Below are positions 1 through 8,716 of a stretch of 30,187 nucleotides of DNA, piece after piece. The stretch's first letter is position 1; every line of letters starts with the position of its first letter. The position numbers and the translations under genes are program-made. Origin of the DNA: Finegoldia magna (GTDB taxonomy: Bacteria > Bacillota > Clostridia > Tissierellales > Peptoniphilaceae); contig NZ_JAGYZD010000001.1 of the NCBI RefSeq assembly GCF_018371055.1, positions 1-30,187 of the forward strand, in the 5' to 3' direction. The notes below the pieces were generated by a model, which did no database searches, was not told the DNA's origin, and was given only the letters and a program-made list of their open reading frames with translations.

Positions 1-1
1 T

Positions 2-1372
2 TCTCAAATCATGAGAGGTTTTTATAATGGATTTAAAGATTATACTGAATTTAATATATTTGCATTAAGAGATGGATTTGTAGAAAGTTATAAAACTGCT
101 TATAAAGCCGTAATGAAACCAACAGAAGGAACTATTCTTACAGTTTCTAGATGTATGGGTGAGTTTGCTGATCAAAATTATCAAAATTATGAAGATGTCA
201 AAGAATTTTTGACAGATATTATATCTGAAGGTAACAAGGCACTTCTTAAAACTAAAGAAATGTTATCTGTTTTAAAAGAAGCCGACGTAGTTGATGCGGG
301 TGGACAAGGATTAATGCTATTCTTAGAAGGTGTGTTAAATTACGATAATGAAAAATTGATTTCAGAAACAATAATTGACGAATCTTCTAGAACTATTAAT
401 GAAAATACGAATGTTGTATCAGATGAAGAAATAGAATTCGGATATTGTACTGAATTTTTTATAATGACTGATGCAGATGAAAATTCATATAGATCAAAAT
501 TAGAAAACTTTGGTGATTGTTTACTAGTTGTAAAAGGTGATGGAGTAATCAAAACTCATATTCACACTAATAATCCTGGTAAAGTTTTAGAAATTGCCAT
601 GGAATTAGGCGCTCTAAGAGATATTAAAATAGATAATATGAGACTACAACATCAAAACTTGCATTCTACTGAAGAAGAAATTAGCCAAGCTTCTACTAAA
701 CATTCAGAACCAGAAAAAGATTTTGGATTTGTAGTTGTTAGCAGTGGTAAAGGCTTCAGTAAAGTTTTCGATATGTTAAATGTGGATGAAGTGATTACTG
801 GTGGTCAAACGATGAATCCATCAACTGAAGATATAGTCAATTCCATTGAAAAAGTTAATGCAAAAACAGTTTTTGTATTCCCTAACAATAAGAACATCAT
901 ATTATCAGCTAATCAAGCAAAACAAATAGTTGATAAAAAAGTTTTCGTTGTAGAAACAAAAGCCGTACCACAATCCATTTCGGCTCTTTTAGCTTTTAAC
1001 GAAGAAGCAAGTGCAGAAGAAAACTTTGATAGCTTTAATGATGTAATAGCTACAGTGAAGACGGGTGAAGTTACTTTTGCTGTAAAAGATTTAAATATGT
1101 CAGATATAAAAGTAAAGAAAGATGACATTATAGGTCTTGACCAAAAGAATATCAGAGCGGTAGGTAATGATATTAATAAAGTTTCAATGGATTTATTGAG
1201 ACAACTAATTCAAAAAGACGATTCATTGGTTACAATTTATTACGGTGAAGGCTGTGATGAAATGGTTGCTAATAAGTTGAAGGATAGTTTGGAAGAAGAA
1301 TATAAAAATATTGATATTGAGGTTGTTGAAGGATCTCAACCTTTATATTACTATGTATTTTCAATAGAATAA
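2..1372 (+). CDS. fakA: Fatty acid kinase catalytic subunit FakA (DAK2/DegV-linked), 3' part
   Basis: FakA phosphorylates fatty acids carried by FakB (DegV family) proteins so that they can enter phospholipid synthesis; it acts in the cytoplasm at the membrane. The reading frame is open to the left edge, and its first codons (Ser-Gln-Ile-Met-Arg-Gly-Phe) match the internal 'SQ-(I/F)-x-RGF' stretch that follows the DhaL glycine loop. About the first 90 residues, including the ATP loop, are therefore outside the window, and the ATG at position 11 is not a real start. Visible parts are the end of the DhaL kinase domain with its DAGGQG motif, the middle domain with EFGYCTEFF and HIHTNNPG (probable metal ligands Cys and His), and the C-terminal domain with GGQTMNPSTEDI and PNNKNI. 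In B. subtilis the homologue yloV also lies just upstream of recG. Family assignment is firm. Confidence 0.93.
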   Translation, partial: SQIMRGFYNGFKDYTEFNIFALRDGFVESYKTAYKAVMKPTEGTILTVSRCMGEFADQNYQNYEDVKEFLTDIISEGNKALLKTKEMLSVLKEADVVDAGGQGLMLFLEGVLNYDNEKLISETIIDESSRTINENTNVVSDEEIEFGYCTEFFIMTDADENSYRSKLENFGDCLLVVKGDGVIKTHIHTNNPGKVLEIAMELGALRDIKIDNMRLQHQNLHSTEEEISQASTKHSEPEKDFGFVVVSSGKGFSKVFDMLNVDEVITGGQTMNPSTEDIVNSIEKVNAKTVFVFPNNKNIILSANQAKQIVDKKVFVVETKAVPQSISALLAFNEEASAEENFDSFNDVIATVKTGEVTFAVKDLNMSDIKVKKDDIIGLDQKNIRAVGNDINKVSMDLLRQLIQKDDSLVTIYYGEGCDEMVANKLKDSLEEEYKNIDIEVVEGSQPLYYYVFSIE

Positions 1373-1392
1373 CTCCTTACAAATAATTTCAG

Positions 1393-1430
1393 ATAATAGA
1401 TCGATTTTCATCGGTCTATTATTTGTATGT
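1393..1430 (+). terminator. Hairpin between fakA and recG, probable weak terminator
   Basis: A 13-bp stem (1393-1405 with 1410-1422, one G-T pair, TTTC loop) lies 20 bases after the fakA stop. The following tract (TTGTATGTTT) is only partly T-rich, so read-through into recG is plausible. I see no clear promoter between the hairpin and recG. Confidence 0.55.
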
Positions 1431-1461
1431 TTAATGTAGGGATTTTTTTGTGTGGTGAGTT

Positions 1462-3498
1462 ATGCAATTATCAGAAATAAAAGGAATAGGAAAGAAAAAA
1501 TTAGAAGTTTTAAACTCCATGGGTATTTTTGATGTTAATGATTTATTGAATTATTTCCCATATAGATACGAAAATAGATCGATAATTAAAAACATTATAG
1601 ATACAAGAGATGAAGAAAGCTGCGTTATAAAAGTCAAATTTATTTCAAAACCTGTAACTAAGTATCTTAGAAGAAATTTAAACTTAACATCTGCTATTGC
1701 TTTTGACGATACTTCTAAAATCAGTGTGTCATGGTTTAATCAGCCTTTTATCAGAAATCAAATTTTACCAAACACTACCTACTATTTGTATGGGAAAATT
1801 AATAGAGTTCAAAATCAATTTAAGATATCCTCTCCAATTTTAAGTAAATCTTTTGGTGGAAAATTGGGCATTATTTATCCAATTTACAAAGTAAAAAAAG
1901 GCGTTACAAATAATGATATGATTAAATTCATTGATTTTGCTATTAAACATTGTATTGATGAAATTAAAAATGTTATTCCTTATAGTATGATTAAAAACTA
2001 CGATATTGAGAACAAAAGAAATGCAATAAAAAACATACACAAACCTGTAGATTATGCACAATTTAAAAGAGCTAGGACTGCTCTTGTTCTTGAAGAAGTT
2101 ATTATAATGCAATTGGCAATGAAATCAATGAAGACAACACTCAACGAACAAAATTATATAAAATTTAAAATAGACGAGAGCATAGATATTTTCATAAAAT
2201 CTCTGAAATTTGAACTTACAAAAGGACAATTAGAAGCAATTAAAGATATTGAAAGTGATATGACATCTGAAAAGAGAATGAATAGATTGGTTCAAGGAGA
2301 TGTAGGAAGTGGAAAGACAATAGTAGCTGAAGCAGCAATATTCAAATCACACTCAAGTGGTTATCAATCAGCTTTTATGGCTCCAACAGATATTTTAGCG
2401 ACACAACATTATGAAAGCCTATCTGATGATTTTTCAAAATTTGGGCTAAAAGTTTGTTTATTAAAATCTGATTTAACAAAATCGGAAAAAGATTCTGTTT
2501 TAGAAGGAATAAAGTCGGGTTATTTTGATGTCATAGTTGGTACGCATGCAATAATTCAAGATTTTGTAGAATTCAAAAAGCTTGGACTTGTAATTACCGA
2601 TGAGCAACATAGATTTGGTGTAAGTCAAAGAAAGAAAATTTCAGACAAGGGACAAAATCCAGATGTTCTTGTAATGACAGCTACTCCGATTCCAAGAACT
2701 TTAGCACTTTCTTACTACGGGGATTTGGATATATCAACAATAAATGAAATGCCTAAGGGTAGAAAAATAATAGAAACATATTCTGTTGGATTTAGCTATG
2801 AAAAAAGAATAGCAGCTTTTATCAGAAAACAAGTTGAAAATGGGTTTCAAGCTTATGTTGTGTGTCCGTTGATAGAAGAATCTGAAGCATTAGATTTAGA
2901 GAATGTAACAGAACTTTACAATAGGTTATCTAGTGAATATTTTTCTGATATAAATGTTGGAATGTTACATGGTAAAATGAAATCTTCGGAAAAAGAAGAA
3001 GTTATGAAAGATTTTGTAGACGGGAAAACAAAAATATTGGTATCTACAACAGTTATTGAAGTTGGCGTTAATGTCAAAAAAGCAAATGTAATTGTTATAT
3101 ATAATGCAGAAAGATTTGGACTTTCACAACTTCATCAACTAAGAGGTAGAGTGGGCAGATCTTCAGATCAATCTTATTGTATTCTTATCAATAATGCACA
3201 TTCAGATGAACAAATGGAAAGAATGAATATTATGGTTAAGACAAATAGCGGCTTTGAACTATCACAAAAGGATTTGATGATGAGAGGTAGTGGTGATTTG
3301 TTAGGAACTAGACAATCAGGGATACCACTTTTAAACATAGCAGACCTAGAAAAAGACTATGAATTGATAGAAAAGGCTGCTGTTATAACCGATTATATAT
3401 ATACGAATGATTTATGCAAAACTAAAGAATATATGTATTTGGATGAAGAAATTAATAAGTTTAAAGATAAATTACTAGAAAATGTTATTTTTAATTGA
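1462..3498 (+). CDS. recG: ATP-dependent DNA helicase RecG
   Basis: RecG is a monomeric superfamily 2 translocase that reverses stalled replication forks and processes Holliday junctions and R-loops. At 678 residues it has the usual family length. The N-terminal wedge/OB region begins with the typical IKGIGKKK helix-hairpin segment. Helicase motifs follow: Walker A GDVGSGKT at about residues 280-287, DEQH at 380-383, ATPIPRT soon after, and the C-terminal helicase half with QLRGRVGRS and the RecG-type end DLMMRGSGDLLGTRQSG. The start is the ATG after GGTGAG; the spacing is short, but the N-terminus matches the family. The rsmD gene starts 8 bases after the stop, so recG-rsmD-coaD look like one operon. 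Confidence 0.97.
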   Translation: MQLSEIKGIGKKKLEVLNSMGIFDVNDLLNYFPYRYENRSIIKNIIDTRDEESCVIKVKFISKPVTKYLRRNLNLTSAIAFDDTSKISVSWFNQPFIRNQILPNTTYYLYGKINRVQNQFKISSPILSKSFGGKLGIIYPIYKVKKGVTNNDMIKFIDFAIKHCIDEIKNVIPYSMIKNYDIENKRNAIKNIHKPVDYAQFKRARTALVLEEVIIMQLAMKSMKTTLNEQNYIKFKIDESIDIFIKSLKFELTKGQLEAIKDIESDMTSEKRMNRLVQGDVGSGKTIVAEAAIFKSHSSGYQSAFMAPTDILATQHYESLSDDFSKFGLKVCLLKSDLTKSEKDSVLEGIKSGYFDVIVGTHAIIQDFVEFKKLGLVITDEQHRFGVSQRKKISDKGQNPDVLVMTATPIPRTLALSYYGDLDISTINEMPKGRKIIETYSVGFSYEKRIAAFIRKQVENGFQAYVVCPLIEESEALDLENVTELYNRLSSEYFSDINVGMLHGKMKSSEKEEVMKDFVDGKTKILVSTTVIEVGVNVKKANVIVIYNAERFGLSQLHQLRGRVGRSSDQSYCILINNAHSDEQMERMNIMVKTNSGFELSQKDLMMRGSGDLLGTRQSGIPLLNIADLEKDYELIEKAAVITDYIYTNDLCKTKEYMYLDEEINKFKDKLLENVIFN

Positions 3499-3506
3499 GG
3501 TGAGAA

Positions 3507-4067
3507 ATGAAAGTTATTTCAGGAAAAATGAGAGGTATGAACTTAAATACCGATTTAGATAGATTTACAAGACCGACAGAAGGTAAAATAAAAGAAGCGA
3601 TATTCAGCGTGATTTTTCAAGTAAAACCTAATTCCAAAGCATTAGATTTATTTGCAGGAAGTGGAGCAGTTGGTATAGAGTTCATAAGTCGTGGATGTGA
3701 TTTAGTAGTATTTAGTGAAGCTTCTAATGATAATATAAAATGCATCAATGAAAATATTGAGCATACAAAATCACAGGAATTCGCAAAAGTCTTTAAAGGT
3801 GATTTTAAGAAAAATTTATTAAATATCAGAAGACAAGGATTAAAATTTGATTATGTTTTTATCGATCCGCCTTATGAAAGATTAAATTATTACAAAGAAT
3901 CCATTCAGATGCTAATAGATAATGATCTTTTAAATGATGATTGTCTTGTAATATTAGAATCCGAAAAAGAATTGTCTGATGAATATTTCAAAAATTTAAA
4001 ATTAGAAAAACAAAAACAATATGGTAAAAAGAAGAATATATATTTTTTGAGGAATGATAATGAATAA
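3507..4067 (+). CDS. rsmD: 16S rRNA (guanine(966)-N(2))-methyltransferase RsmD
   Basis: This SAM-dependent enzyme methylates the exocyclic amine of G966 of 16S rRNA during 30S assembly. At 186 residues it has the normal length. The SAM-binding loop DLFAGSG is at residues 47-53 and the amino-methyltransferase catalytic motif DPPY at 120-123; the N-terminal GKMRGMNL and RPT-x-x-K-(E/I) stretch is also typical. A strong GAGGTGAG site precedes the ATG. The last codons overlap the start of coaD, the same pairing as ylbH-ylbI in B. subtilis. Confidence 0.95.
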   Translation: MKVISGKMRGMNLNTDLDRFTRPTEGKIKEAIFSVIFQVKPNSKALDLFAGSGAVGIEFISRGCDLVVFSEASNDNIKCINENIEHTKSQEFAKVFKGDFKKNLLNIRRQGLKFDYVFIDPPYERLNYYKESIQMLIDNDLLNDDCLVILESEKELSDEYFKNLKLEKQKQYGKKKNIYFLRNDNE

Positions 4068-4548
4068 AACAAAAGTATTATATCCAGGTAGTTTTGATCC
4101 AATTACAAATGGACACATGGATATTATTGAAAGAAGCGCAAAAATTTTTGAAGAAGTAAATGTAGCTGTTGTAAAAAACATTCAAAAGAAAAGCATTTTT
4201 TCACTTGAACAAAGAGTTGCTATGATTGAAAAAGCATGTAACCACTTATCTAATGTAAGGGTTCATCAATTTGAAGGATTGACTGTAGATTTTGCAAAAC
4301 AAATAGGTTGTAGTACAATTATAAGGGGACTACGTGCTGTGAGTGATTTTGAATCAGAAATGCAAATGTCTTTGGCTAATAAGAAGTTAAATAATGAATT
4401 AGAAACATTGTTTTTAGTTGCAGATGGCAAATATGCATTTCTTTCGTCTTCTATAGTAAGAGAGATAGCTTCCTATGGCGCTGATATATCAGAACTTGTT
4501 CCAGAAAATATCATTGACGATATAAAGGATAAATTTAACGATAAATAA
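4060..4548 (+). CDS. coaD: Phosphopantetheine adenylyltransferase CoaD
   Basis: CoaD transfers AMP from ATP to 4'-phosphopantetheine, the penultimate step of coenzyme A synthesis. It is a cytoplasmic hexamer of the nucleotidyltransferase superfamily. The start chosen here gives 162 residues. The family's HxGH-type motif appears as TNGH at 16-19, after YPGSFDP; later come the conserved RGLRAVSDFE and SSSIVREIA segments. An in-frame ATG lies at 4054, but the GAGG site at 4049-4052 is only one base from it and seven from the ATG at 4060, so 4060 is preferred. The gene overlaps the rsmD end by 8 bases, which suggests translational coupling. Confidence 0.95.
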   Translation: MNKTKVLYPGSFDPITNGHMDIIERSAKIFEEVNVAVVKNIQKKSIFSLEQRVAMIEKACNHLSNVRVHQFEGLTVDFAKQIGCSTIIRGLRAVSDFESEMQMSLANKKLNNELETLFLVADGKYAFLSSSIVREIASYGADISELVPENIIDDIKDKFNDK

Positions 4549-4558
4549 ATGCTTTATC

Positions 4559-4587
4559 TTGAATTAATTTGATATTTTTATTATAAT
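4559..4587 (+). promoter_or_regulatory. Sigma-A type promoter for the coiled-coil gene
   Basis: TTGAAT (4559-4564) and a perfect TATAAT (4582-4587) are separated by 17 bases. Transcription would start near 4594, about 30 bases before the ATG at 4625. The gene can therefore be expressed independently of recG-rsmD-coaD. Confidence 0.7.
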
Positions 4588-4624
4588 AATTGTAAGAATA
4601 ATTAGCTCAATGCAGGAGGGTTAC

Positions 4625-5098
4625 ATGGATATTATTAAGTTAATAGAAGAAATGGAAGACATACTTGATGAAGCATCAACAGTTCCATTTTCTAAAAAAG
4701 TTATGGTTGAAAGAGAAGAACTTCTATCAGTTTTAAAAGATATGAGAGAAAATTTACCAGAAGAAATCAAACAAGCTCAATGGACTAATGCTGAAAAGAA
4801 TAGAATTATCGATGAGGCTAACAGAGAATCTGAAAATATTAGAACTCAAGCTTACAAAGAAGCAGAAAAAATCGACCAAGAAGCTCGTAACAGATTTGAA
4901 ACAATGGTAAATGAACACGATGTTACTATTGCAGCTCAAAAAAATGCAGAAGAAATTACTTCTCAAGCTGAAAACAACGCTAGACTATTAAAGAGTCAAT
5001 CTATCCAATATATAGATGAAATGTTGGAAACAACTCAAGACAAATTAAACAATCTATTGGAAGAATTACAAGAAAACAGAAATGAATTAAAAGGCTAA
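4625..5098 (+). CDS. Small coiled-coil protein, DivIVA / ATP-synthase-b-like
   Basis: A 157-residue soluble, strongly charged, almost wholly helical protein. Residues from about 25 to the end are rich in Glu, Lys, Asn, Gln and Ala with heptad-like spacing, and segments such as AEKIDQEAR resemble ATP synthase subunit b, V-type subunit H or DivIVA-like coiled coils. There is no transmembrane segment or signal peptide. An ATG at 4610 is in frame but lies upstream of and overlaps its own ribosome site; AGGAGG (4614-4619) sits 5 bases before the ATG at 4625, so that start is used. Firmicutes often carry a protein of this type after coaD, generally annotated vaguely as 'ATPase'. A structural or cell-division role is only a guess, and there is no nucleotide-binding motif. 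Confidence 0.8.
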   Translation: MDIIKLIEEMEDILDEASTVPFSKKVMVEREELLSVLKDMRENLPEEIKQAQWTNAEKNRIIDEANRESENIRTQAYKEAEKIDQEARNRFETMVNEHDVTIAAQKNAEEITSQAENNARLLKSQSIQYIDEMLETTQDKLNNLLEELQENRNELKG

Positions 5099-5100
5099 TA

Positions 5101-5140
5101 AAAAGCTTGGTAGTTTTAGATGACTACCAAGCTTTTTTAA
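5101..5140. terminator. Bidirectional terminator between convergent genes
   Basis: A perfect 14-bp stem (5101-5114 with 5123-5136) has an 8-base loop. It carries a T-run on the plus side and an A-run that gives a T-run on the minus side. It can end both the coiled-coil gene and the flavodoxin gene, whose stop lies a few bases further on. Confidence 0.88.
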
Positions 5141-5143
5141 GTA

Positions 5144-5563
5144 TTATTTTAATAAATTATCTGCAAATTTTTTTATATCAGCAGTAGAATTTTCGTCTGG
5201 TGTATCATAGCAAATTACAGTATCAATAACGTTTAAATTATTTTTCGAACATCTTTCTTTCCAAAAGCCCATCCATTCACCGTTGTTCCATTCATAAGAA
5301 CCAAATAGAGCAATTTTTTTATCACTTAATGTATTTTCTAAATCAGAAAACATCGGTTCAAATGAAGTATCTTCTAGTTCTTCATCACCCATAGCAGGGC
5401 ACCCAAAAGCAATGACATCGAAATTGTCAATATCGTAGTTTTTATAATCATCACTAAATACCATTTCGACTTTAGATCCTTTTGACTCACATTCTTCTTT
5501 AATAATTTGAGCCATTTTTTCAGTGTTACCAGTTTGAGACCAGTATAAAATTAATAAATTCAT
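5144..5563 (-). CDS. Flavodoxin
   Basis: A short-chain flavodoxin of 139 residues that carries electrons with FMN, replacing ferredoxin when iron is scarce in many anaerobes. The phosphate loop SQTGNT is at residues 9-14 after the first strand (MNLLILYW), followed by the 50s loop GCPAMGDEELED and the 90s loop FGSYEWNNGEWM. It lies directly downstream of the DUF3793 gene on the same strand with a 3-base gap, and probably shares its promoter. I use no specific symbol because several flavodoxin paralogues usually exist in such genomes. Confidence 0.93.
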   Translation of the reverse strand: MNLLILYWSQTGNTEKMAQIIKEECESKGSKVEMVFSDDYKNYDIDNFDVIAFGCPAMGDEELEDTSFEPMFSDLENTLSDKKIALFGSYEWNNGEWMGFWKERCSKNNLNVIDTVICYDTPDENSTADIKKFADNLLK

Positions 5564-5566
5564 AAT

Positions 5567-6112
5567 TTACTCCTTAAAATAATTTATTATATCAAACAAG
5601 TTATTTCCTTGTAATGATAATCTTTTTGTTACGAGCTTAGCATAGTCATATTTTTTAAATATATCTTTTGCCTTTTCCACATCAGAATATACTTTCCATT
5701 TTCCAGAAATACATTCATTTTTTCCATTGTAATTGATAAAACCAAGTACATCCTCGTAAGGATACCCTAAAAAAAATCCGATTTCATGAGGAAATTCATT
5801 TTCAAGTAATCTTTTCTTTAAAAAATTTATGCTGCTATTAAAATTATCCGCAGGATAACCATAACTTTTCAAAGCATTTTGCAGCCTCTTATCATTATAG
5901 TTTTCTATTAAATTGTAATTTATTAAGTACAGCAACAACTTTTTTCTAGTTTGCTTTAAAATAATTAAGCTAAAATTATATTCTGATAATTTTTCGTTTA
6001 ATTTTAAAATGTCTTCAAATATGCTATCTGTATAATCAACATTTATCATATTTGCAAATTTGAGATTACTTAGTGTGGGATAACAATGTTCTAATAATAT
6101 GTCTTGTAACAT
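5567..6112 (-). CDS. DUF3793 family protein, probably iron-responsive
   Basis: About 181 residues, no membrane segment. The C-terminal half has the family's most recognisable stretch: HEIGFFLGYP, then EDVLGFI, then a Cys followed by GKWKVY, then a run leading to the last helix. Family members in Clostridia often sit beside flavodoxin and feo genes, as here; their biochemical role is not known to me. Start: a GTG at 6118 overlaps the ribosome site (GAGGTGG on the minus strand, 6121 to 6115), so the ATG at 6112 is the better choice. The gene heads a two-gene minus-strand operon with the flavodoxin and has Fur-like repeats over its promoter. N-terminal divergence lowers certainty slightly. Confidence 0.82.
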   Translation of the reverse strand: MLQDILLEHCYPTLSNLKFANMINVDYTDSIFEDILKLNEKLSEYNFSLIILKQTRKKLLLYLINYNLIENYNDKRLQNALKSYGYPADNFNSSINFLKKRLLENEFPHEIGFFLGYPYEDVLGFINYNGKNECISGKWKVYSDVEKAKDIFKKYDYAKLVTKRLSLQGNNLFDIINYFKE

Positions 6113-6133
6113 AACCACCTCTATAATAAGTAT

Positions 6134-6148
6134 TGATAATTGATATCA
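6134..6148. promoter_or_regulatory. Fur-box-like inverted repeat over the start site
   Basis: The 15-mer TGATAATTGATATCA matches 12 of 14 defined positions of the Fur consensus TGATAATNATTATCA. It covers the predicted start site of the DUF3793-flavodoxin operon. A second palindrome, TTGATAA-N11-TTATCAA (6171-6195), covers the -35 element. Which metalloregulator binds is inferred from sequence and gene content only. Confidence 0.55.
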
Positions 6149-6153
6149 TAAAA

Positions 6154-6182
6154 AGTATAGCACATGATTTTTGATAAATCAA
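6154..6182 (-). promoter_or_regulatory. Promoter of the DUF3793-flavodoxin operon
   Basis: On the minus strand, TTGATT (6182-6177) and TATACT (6159-6154) are separated by 17 bases. Transcription would start near 6147, inside the Fur-like repeat at 6134-6148. Confidence 0.7.
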
Positions 6183-6214
6183 TACTGATTATCAATTAAA
6201 TTCAAAGAAATTTG

Positions 6215-6223
6215 TGGTATAAT
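6215..6223 (+). promoter_or_regulatory. Extended -10 promoter for secG-hppA
   Basis: TGG directly followed by TATAAT (6218-6223) forms an extended -10 element; no good -35 is visible. The start would be near 6230, giving a leader of about 88 bases before secG. That leader is AT-rich with a weak TTGATA/TATCAA pairing and no recognisable riboswitch. Confidence 0.6.
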
Positions 6224-6317
6224 ATCTTTGTGCAATAATGATATATGAAGTATCTTGATAATATCGAATGTCTATGTTATATTTTATATATCAACTTAAT
6301 TGAAATGAGGTGGATAA

Positions 6318-6542
6318 ATGAAGACTATTTTTTCAGTAATTTTAGTTATTGCCAGCATTGTAATAATAATTGCAGTGATGAGTCAAGAAACTAAATCAGA
6401 AGGGATGGCAGCGTTAACAGGCGAAACTAATGTCGGTGGACATGGTGGAAGATTAACTAAGGATAATTATATTAACAGAGTTGTTATTGTATCATCAGTT
6501 ATATTCTTGGTTTCAGCTTTGGCGTTAGCATATATAAAATAA
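6318..6542 (+). CDS. secG: Protein translocase subunit SecG
   Basis: SecG is the small SecYEG channel subunit that aids SecA-driven protein export across the plasma membrane. At 74 residues it has the Gram-positive length. Two membrane helices (about residues 2-20 and 53-72) flank a polar loop with the family features SQ, a Gly-rich segment (GGHGGR) and a conserved loop ending before the second helix. The ATG follows GAGGTGG at 4 bases. The hppA gene follows after 24 bases, so the two are probably co-transcribed. Confidence 0.9.
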   Translation: MKTIFSVILVIASIVIIIAVMSQETKSEGMAALTGETNVGGHGGRLTKDNYINRVVIVSSVIFLVSALALAYIK

Positions 6543-6566
6543 TTTAATAGTTGAAAGGAGTAAATC

Positions 6567-8579
6567 ATGGACAATATGTATTACTATTTAGCTATTGCAG
6601 CAGGTATTATCGCTTTATTATTTGCTGCAATAAAATTTAGTAGCATAAGTAAAAAAGGTGCTGGTAATGAAAGAATGAGGGAGATATCTGGATTTATTCA
6701 CGACGGAGCAATGGCTTATCTTTCTCGCCAGTACAAAGCACTTATTATTTTTGTAGTTATAGTATGTGTAATTCTAGGTGTTGCAATCGATTATAAGACA
6801 GCAATTTGTTTTTTAGCTGGTGCAATATTTAGTGTACTTGCAGGTTACATCGGTATGCAAGCTGCAACAAAGGCAAACGTTAGGACAGCTAACGCGGCAA
6901 AAGAAGAAGGAATGAATGGAGCATTAAACGTAGCATTTTCTGGTGGAGCAGTAATGGGAATGTGCGTTGTTGGATTAGGAATTTTAGGTATAACTCTTTC
7001 TTATATTATTTTCCAAGATGCTGAAATCGTTACTGGATTTAGTTTTGGTGCTTCTTCTATAGCTTTATTTGCCAGAGTTGGTGGTGGTATCTATACAAAA
7101 GCAGCCGATGTTGGTGCAGACTTAGTTGGTAAAGTTGAAGCAGGTATTCCTGAAGATGACCCTAGAAACCCTGCAGTTATTGCAGATAACGTTGGGGACA
7201 ACGTAGGTGATGTTGCTGGTATGGGAGCTGACTTATTCGAATCTTATGCGGGTAGTATTTTATCAGGTATTACATTAGGTTTACTAGCTTATAAAGAAGC
7301 TGGAGTATCATTTGCAATTGCGATTGCAGCATTAGGTGTTATTGCATCTATTATAGGTGTATTTACAGTTAGAGGAGGAAAAGATCCTCAAAAATCTTTA
7401 AATACAGGTACAATTATCAGTTCTATTTTAGCAATTGCTGGATCATTCTTCTTATCAAGATCTATTCTTGGTAGTAATAATGCTTTCTTCTCTGTATTAG
7501 CTGGTATATTGGTTGGATTGATAATTTCACAATTTACTGAATATTACACATCTGAAGATAAAAAACCAGTTCAAAAAATTGCCGAAGAATCAGAAACAGG
7601 TTCTTCTACAAATATTATCTCTGGTTTGGCTACAGGAATGAAATCAACTACTGGTCCAATTATTGTTATAGCTATCGGTATAATAGTTTCGTTCTTTGCA
7701 TCAAATGGTGCAACAAATCCTACAGAAGGTTTGTATGGTATAGCAGTGGCAGCAATCGGTATGTTATCTACTTGTGGTATGACAATTGCGGTAGATGCTT
7801 ATGGTCCTATAGCAGATAACGCTGGTGGTATTGCTGAAATGTGCGAATTACCAGAAAATGTAAGAAATATTACAGATAAATTAGACTCAGTTGGTAATAC
7901 TACTGCTGCAATTGGTAAAGGATTTGCAATTGGTAGTGCTGCATTGACAGCATTAGCATTATTTGCATCATATACTGCTGTAGTAGGTTTGAAACAAATC
8001 GATGTTACAAGTCCAGAAGTTGTAGCTGGTATGTTTATTGGTGGTATGTTACCATTTTTGTTCTCTGCATTGACTATGGATGCTGTAGGAACAGCTGCAA
8101 ATGATATGATTGTTGAAGTTAGAAGACAATTTAAAGAATTCCCAGGAATTATGGAAGGTACTCAACAACCTGATTACAAAAAATGTGTAGACATTTCTAC
8201 AGGTGCTGCATTAAGACAAATGCTTGTTCCAGGTTTGTTAGCGGTAGTTTGTCCAGTTATTATGGGATTCTTGTTAGGTGCAGAAGCTTTAGGTGGACTT
8301 TTAGCAGGTTCACTTGTAACAGGTGTATTGATGGCAATATTTATGTCAAACAGTGGTGGAGCATGGGATAATGCTAAAAAATATATTGAATCAGGTCAAC
8401 ACGGTGGAAAAGGATCAGATGCTCATAAAGCAGCTGTAGTAGGAGATACTGTTGGGGATCCATTCAAGGATACTTCAGGCCCATCATTAAATATTTTAAT
8501 TAAATTGATGACAGTAGTATCACTAGTATTTGCACCATTGATTGCTCAACATGGTGGACTAATACTAAACTTATTCTAA
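6567..8579 (+). CDS. hppA: K+-dependent membrane pyrophosphatase (Na+ and/or H+ pump)
   Basis: This integral membrane enzyme couples pyrophosphate hydrolysis to outward cation transport. At 670 residues with about 16 hydrophobic segments it is full length. The substrate-binding signature [19 protein letters not shown] starts at residue 207, and the second acidic cluster [14 protein letters not shown] lies near the C-terminus. In the [14 protein letters not shown] segment (from residue 443) an Ala replaces the Lys that marks K+-independent enzymes, so this is the K+-dependent class. That class includes both Na+ and H+ pumps, and I cannot decide the ion from sequence alone. A GAAAGGAG site precedes the ATG. 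Pyrophosphate made by aminoacyl-tRNA synthesis and lipid synthesis would be its fuel. Confidence 0.96.
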   Translation: MDNMYYYLAIAAGIIALLFAAIKFSSISKKGAGNERMREISGFIHDGAMAYLSRQYKALIIFVVIVCVILGVAIDYKTAICFLAGAIFSVLAGYIGMQAATKANVRTANAAKEEGMNGALNVAFSGGAVMGMCVVGLGILGITLSYIIFQDAEIVTGFSFGASSIALFARVGGGIYTKAADVGADLVGKVEAGIPEDDPRNPAVIADNVGDNVGDVAGMGADLFESYAGSILSGITLGLLAYKEAGVSFAIAIAALGVIASIIGVFTVRGGKDPQKSLNTGTIISSILAIAGSFFLSRSILGSNNAFFSVLAGILVGLIISQFTEYYTSEDKKPVQKIAEESETGSSTNIISGLATGMKSTTGPIIVIAIGIIVSFFASNGATNPTEGLYGIAVAAIGMLSTCGMTIAVDAYGPIADNAGGIAEMCELPENVRNITDKLDSVGNTTAAIGKGFAIGSAALTALALFASYTAVVGLKQIDVTSPEVVAGMFIGGMLPFLFSALTMDAVGTAANDMIVEVRRQFKEFPGIMEGTQQPDYKKCVDISTGAALRQMLVPGLLAVVCPVIMGFLLGAEALGGLLAGSLVTGVLMAIFMSNSGGAWDNAKKYIESGQHGGKGSDAHKAAVVGDTVGDPFKDTSGPSLNILIKLMTVVSLVFAPLIAQHGGLILNLF

Positions 8580-8644
8580 AAGATAGAATATTTTTAGTAT
8601 TTAAAGTGTTTTTCTAAAACACGAATTGAATTAAAAGATTTTAA

Positions 8645-8686
8645 GCGGAATGTTATCTGTATATCGCAGAAAACATTCCGTTTTTA
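8645..8686 (+). terminator. Terminator after hppA
   Basis: A 9-bp outer stem CGGAATGTT/AACATTCCG (8646-8654 with 8672-8680) and a 4-bp inner stem are followed at once by TTTTT. It cleanly ends the secG-hppA unit. Confidence 0.88.
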
Positions 8687-8716
8687 ATTTTGTTTTATTT
8701 TAATTCAAAATTATTG

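Noticed and set aside
1840..2112. Minus-strand frame inside recG
   Set aside because: Antisense to conserved recG sequence; no ribosome site or family match.
4610..4624. ATG at 4610 as start of the coiled-coil protein
   Set aside because: The AGGAGG site would be inside the coding region; the ATG at 4625 is properly spaced.
6231..6317. Possible riboswitch in the secG leader
   Set aside because: Only a weak AT-rich pairing (TTGATA with TATCAA) and no conserved riboswitch core or terminator.
8183..8371. Plus-strand frame inside hppA
   Set aside because: Out-of-frame shadow of a strongly conserved gene, with no ribosome site.
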